Assembly (NCBI GenBank): GCA_947177005.1
Contig: CAMWSZ010000171.1
Coordinates: forward strand, 1-6,611
Direction of reading: 5' to 3'
DNA: 6,611 nt
From: an uncultured Clostridia bacterium
GTDB lineage: Bacteria > Bacillota > Clostridia > Oscillospirales > Oscillospiraceae
Shown: positions 5,278-6,611 of the stretch, piece by piece
Position numbering within the stretch: position 1 is the stretch's first letter
Layout of the letters: each line of letters begins with the position of its first letter
The notes under the pieces: model-generated
Seen by the model: the letters and a program-made list of their open reading frames with translations, nothing else
Told to the model about the DNA's origin: nothing
The model's database searches: none
Position numbers and translations under genes: made by a program

Positions 5278-6048
5278 TTACAGAAAAGCACCATTGCAGA
5301 CCTGCAAGACCTGTCCCCGAACAGCGCGGCCCATCTTGCTGGCAAGGTAAAGGCAAGCGTAAGCCTGATCGATTGCTTCACACTCCGGGCCGGGGAAGTA
5401 GACATAGTGGCCGCTGTACTCCAACATCTTGGCACCACCGGGTTGCTCTCCGGCTTTATTGGCCAGATGTGCAGGGGTAATGGTTGCACCAGGAGCTACG
5501 GCATTGCAGCGGATGTTCGTATTGATTAAGCGCATCGCCACGTTTTTTGTCAGGGTGTTCAGCGCGCCCTTTGTGGAGGTATAGGTAGCGCCGCAGAAGG
5601 GGCGGGTGCCGTTGACGGAAGAAATATTGATAATCACTCCCTCATTCTTGGGCAGAAAAATTTTCAGCGCCTCCCGGATATAGCGCATGGGGCCGCCCAG
5701 GTTTGTGTTCATAACCGTCAGCATCCAGTCATCGTCCGTTTCATCAATGAGCTTCTGCTCTCCGATTCCGGCATTGTTGATAAGGATATCAACGTCTCCG
5801 AACTCCTTCAGTGCTGCGGCAAAAACCCGCTCCGTATCCTCAGTAGAACACACATCGGCTACCAGTCCGATTGCCTTGCCGCCCTTGGCGCGGATGCCCT
5901 CCACAACAGCATCCAGTTTCTCCTGACCTCTGGCGGTGAGAACGACAGCTGCACCTTCTTCCGCGAACAGTTCCGCCATCGTCTGGCCCATGCCATAGCT
6001 GGCTCCGGTGATGATCGCTACCTGATCCTTTAACATCTGCTTTTCCAT
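5278..6048 (-). CDS. Short-chain dehydrogenase/reductase (SDR), classical type
   Basis: The 256-residue cytoplasmic NAD(P)-dependent oxidoreductase has normal classical SDR length. The Rossmann cofactor motif TGASYGMG is at 14-21, Asp65 in LVADV contacts the adenine side, and NNAG is at 91-94. The catalytic set is complete: Asn116 (NTNLGG), Ser144 (NISSVNG) and Tyr156-x-x-x-Lys160 (YTSTK). The PG motif after the last core strand reads VAPGATITP (184-192). Arg40 after the second strand (LTARG) favours NADP(H), by family rule. The C-terminal end QVLQVCNGAFL replaces the common VDGG with VCNG, a small oddity near the cofactor and dimer face. AAGGAG (minus strand, 6055-6060) precedes the ATG by 6 bases. 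It has its own promoter and diverges from the aldo/keto reductase gene. Related proteins are often called 3-oxoacyl-ACP reductase or glucose dehydrogenase, but the substrate cannot be read from the sequence. Confidence 0.95.
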   Translation of the reverse strand: MEKQMLKDQVAIITGASYGMGQTMAELFAEEGAAVVLTARGQEKLDAVVEGIRAKGGKAIGLVADVCSTEDTERVFAAALKEFGDVDILINNAGIGEQKLIDETDDDWMLTVMNTNLGGPMRYIREALKIFLPKNEGVIINISSVNGTRPFCGATYTSTKGALNTLTKNVAMRLINTNIRCNAVAPGATITPAHLANKAGEQPGGAKMLEYSGHYVYFPGPECEAIDQAYACLYLASKMGRAVRGQVLQVCNGAFL

Positions 6049-6096
6049 AAAAAACTCCTTTACAAAAATAATTCTCTACTATTGGACCCTGATAGA

Positions 6097-6125
6097 ATTA
6101 TATCTCTTGCAGCAGAAAATATCAA
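6097..6125 (-). promoter_or_regulatory. Strong sigma-A promoter of the SDR gene
   Basis: Read on the minus strand, TTGATA (6120-6125) and TATAAT (6097-6102) are separated by exactly 17 bases: five of six and six of six matches to consensus. Transcription would begin near 6090 and give a leader of about 42 bases ending in the AAGGAG site of the SDR gene. Confidence 0.75.
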
Positions 6126-6135
6126 ATACTTATAT

Positions 6136-6149
6136 TGAATAGATATTCA
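6136..6149. promoter_or_regulatory. 14-bp palindrome next to the SDR promoter, possible operator
   Basis: TGAATA-GA-TATTCA is a perfect 6-bp dyad with a 2-base centre. It ends 10 bases upstream of the SDR -35 box, centred near -52 relative to the expected transcription start, a usual place for an activator site. It could also bind a repressor for the divergent pair. The symmetry is seen; the role is inferred. Confidence 0.45.
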
Positions 6150-6196
6150 TGTTTTTGGAGCATGGATTTAGCAGTCTGTCCGCCATGTACTACTGC

Positions 6197-6225
6197 TTGT
6201 AATTTATTTCGCCGTGTGCTATAGT
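6197..6225 (+). promoter_or_regulatory. Extended -10 promoter of the aldo/keto reductase gene
   Basis: TTGTAA (6197-6202) and TATAGT (6220-6225) are 17 bases apart, and TGC directly before the -10 box supplies the TGn extension that makes up for an imperfect -35. Transcription would start near 6232, leaving a leader of about 46 bases with AAGGGGG (6264-6270) 7 bases before the ATG at 6278. Confidence 0.65.
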
Positions 6226-6233
6226 GCGACTAT
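6221..6233. promoter_or_regulatory. Dyad overlapping the -10 box and start site, possible repressor site
   Basis: ATAGT-GCG-ACTAT is a perfect 5-bp inverted repeat with a 3-base centre. It covers most of the -10 box and the expected start site of the aldo/keto reductase promoter, where a bound protein would block RNA polymerase. Short enough to arise by chance. Confidence 0.4.
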
Positions 6234-6277
6234 CACAAAAATTCTAAATATGAGTAAAGATAGAAGGGGGTATTGGC

Positions 6278-6611
6278 ATGAATAAAATTGTATTCTGATT
6301 TCTACGCCTACCAAAATCAGGGGGAGAACTGGACTGGCCGCTGATCGAAGCGATGGTGGATGAGTTCCTTGCCAGCGGTGGTACTTATTTTGATACAGCT
6401 TATACTTACATGGACGGCGTGAGTGAGAATGCATTAAAAAGGGCGGTAATAGAACGTTATCCTCGTTCCAGTCTTCAGATTGCCGATAAACTGCCCTCAT
6501 GGAAGGTAAACCATCAAGAGGACTGCGACCGTTACTTTGCGGAACAATGCCAGCGGTGCGGTGTTGACTTTTTTGACGTGTATCTGCTTCACTGGCTGAA
6601 TCAAACCAACT
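6278..6611 (+). pseudogene. Aldo/keto reductase, in-frame TGA at codon 7, 3' end outside the window
   Basis: The frame begins MNKIVF, meets TGA at 6296-6298, and then continues open to the window end as FLRLPKSGGELDWPLIEAMVDE and so on. The family normally reads FGF or similar with RLP here, so TGA most simply replaces a GGA Gly codon by one base change. The rest is a well-kept NADPH-dependent aldo/keto reductase of the (beta/alpha)8 barrel type. The catalytic set is visible: Asp39 and Tyr44 in FDTAYTY, Lys71 in ADKLPSW and His105 in YLLHWL (numbers count the stop as codon 7). Anaerobe members often carry a 4Fe-4S domain at the C-terminus, which would lie beyond the window. Promoter and AAGGGGG site are intact. 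The next in-frame ATG (6353, Met26) lacks a ribosome binding site and would lose the first barrel strand. A recent nonsense mutation or a sequencing error is most likely. Confidence 0.75.

Noticed and set aside
4967..5356. 129-residue minus-strand open frame as a gene
   Set aside because: It overlaps the SDR gene on the same strand, contains the SDR terminator hairpin, has no ribosome binding site and is rich in Cys and Trp like a chance frame.
6296..6298. TGA in the aldo/keto reductase as selenocysteine
   Set aside because: The family has Gly and not Cys at this position, and no obvious stem-loop follows directly after the codon; a nonsense change is simpler.

Overview
The window looks like chromosomal DNA of a low-to-mid-GC Gram-positive gut anaerobe of the Clostridia, most likely Oscillospirales/Oscillospiraceae. 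This is inferred from strong AAGGAGG-type ribosome binding sites on nearly every gene, two lipoproteins, a secreted protein with S-layer-homology (SLH) repeats for cell-wall attachment, and gene families (DUF3737, cyclophilin-like fold, Cys-type alpha/beta hydrolase, SDR, aldo/keto reductase) that recur together in such genomes. No species can be named from the sequence alone.

Left part (1-4250): one tightly packed plus-strand gene run that begins before the window. In order it holds the 3' most of a DUF3737 beta-helix protein, a 92-residue unknown protein, a cyclophilin-like lipoprotein whose ATG overlaps the previous stop by 4 bases, a second and divergent cyclophilin-like lipoprotein, a dienelactone-hydrolase-type alpha/beta hydrolase with an apparent Cys nucleophile, and an SLH protein carrying a third cyclophilin-like domain. 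No promoter is convincing inside the run. It ends at a long hairpin with perfect 13-bp outer arms. Three of the six genes therefore place a cyclophilin-like domain outside the cytoplasm: two on the membrane and one on the wall. The SLH gene still carries a good ribosome binding site and ATG exactly at its domain junction, as if a stand-alone gene had been fused to an SLH module.

Middle part (4250-5277): AT-rich DNA with a 17-bp perfect palindrome, a probable promoter and an XRE-family regulator resembling those of Firmicute conjugative elements. About 470 bases without a convincing gene follow, holding hairpins and possible coding debris.

Right part (5278-6611): a minus-strand SDR oxidoreductase and a plus-strand aldo/keto reductase diverge from a shared 229-base regulatory region. 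That region has a well-formed promoter for each gene and two dyads that could be operators. The aldo/keto reductase keeps its Asp-Tyr-Lys-His catalytic set but has an in-frame TGA at codon 7 where the family has Gly, so it is probably a recent pseudogene or a sequence error. The gene set suggests small-molecule redox/hydrolytic chemistry combined with extracytoplasmic cyclophilin-like binding proteins; that joint role is inference.
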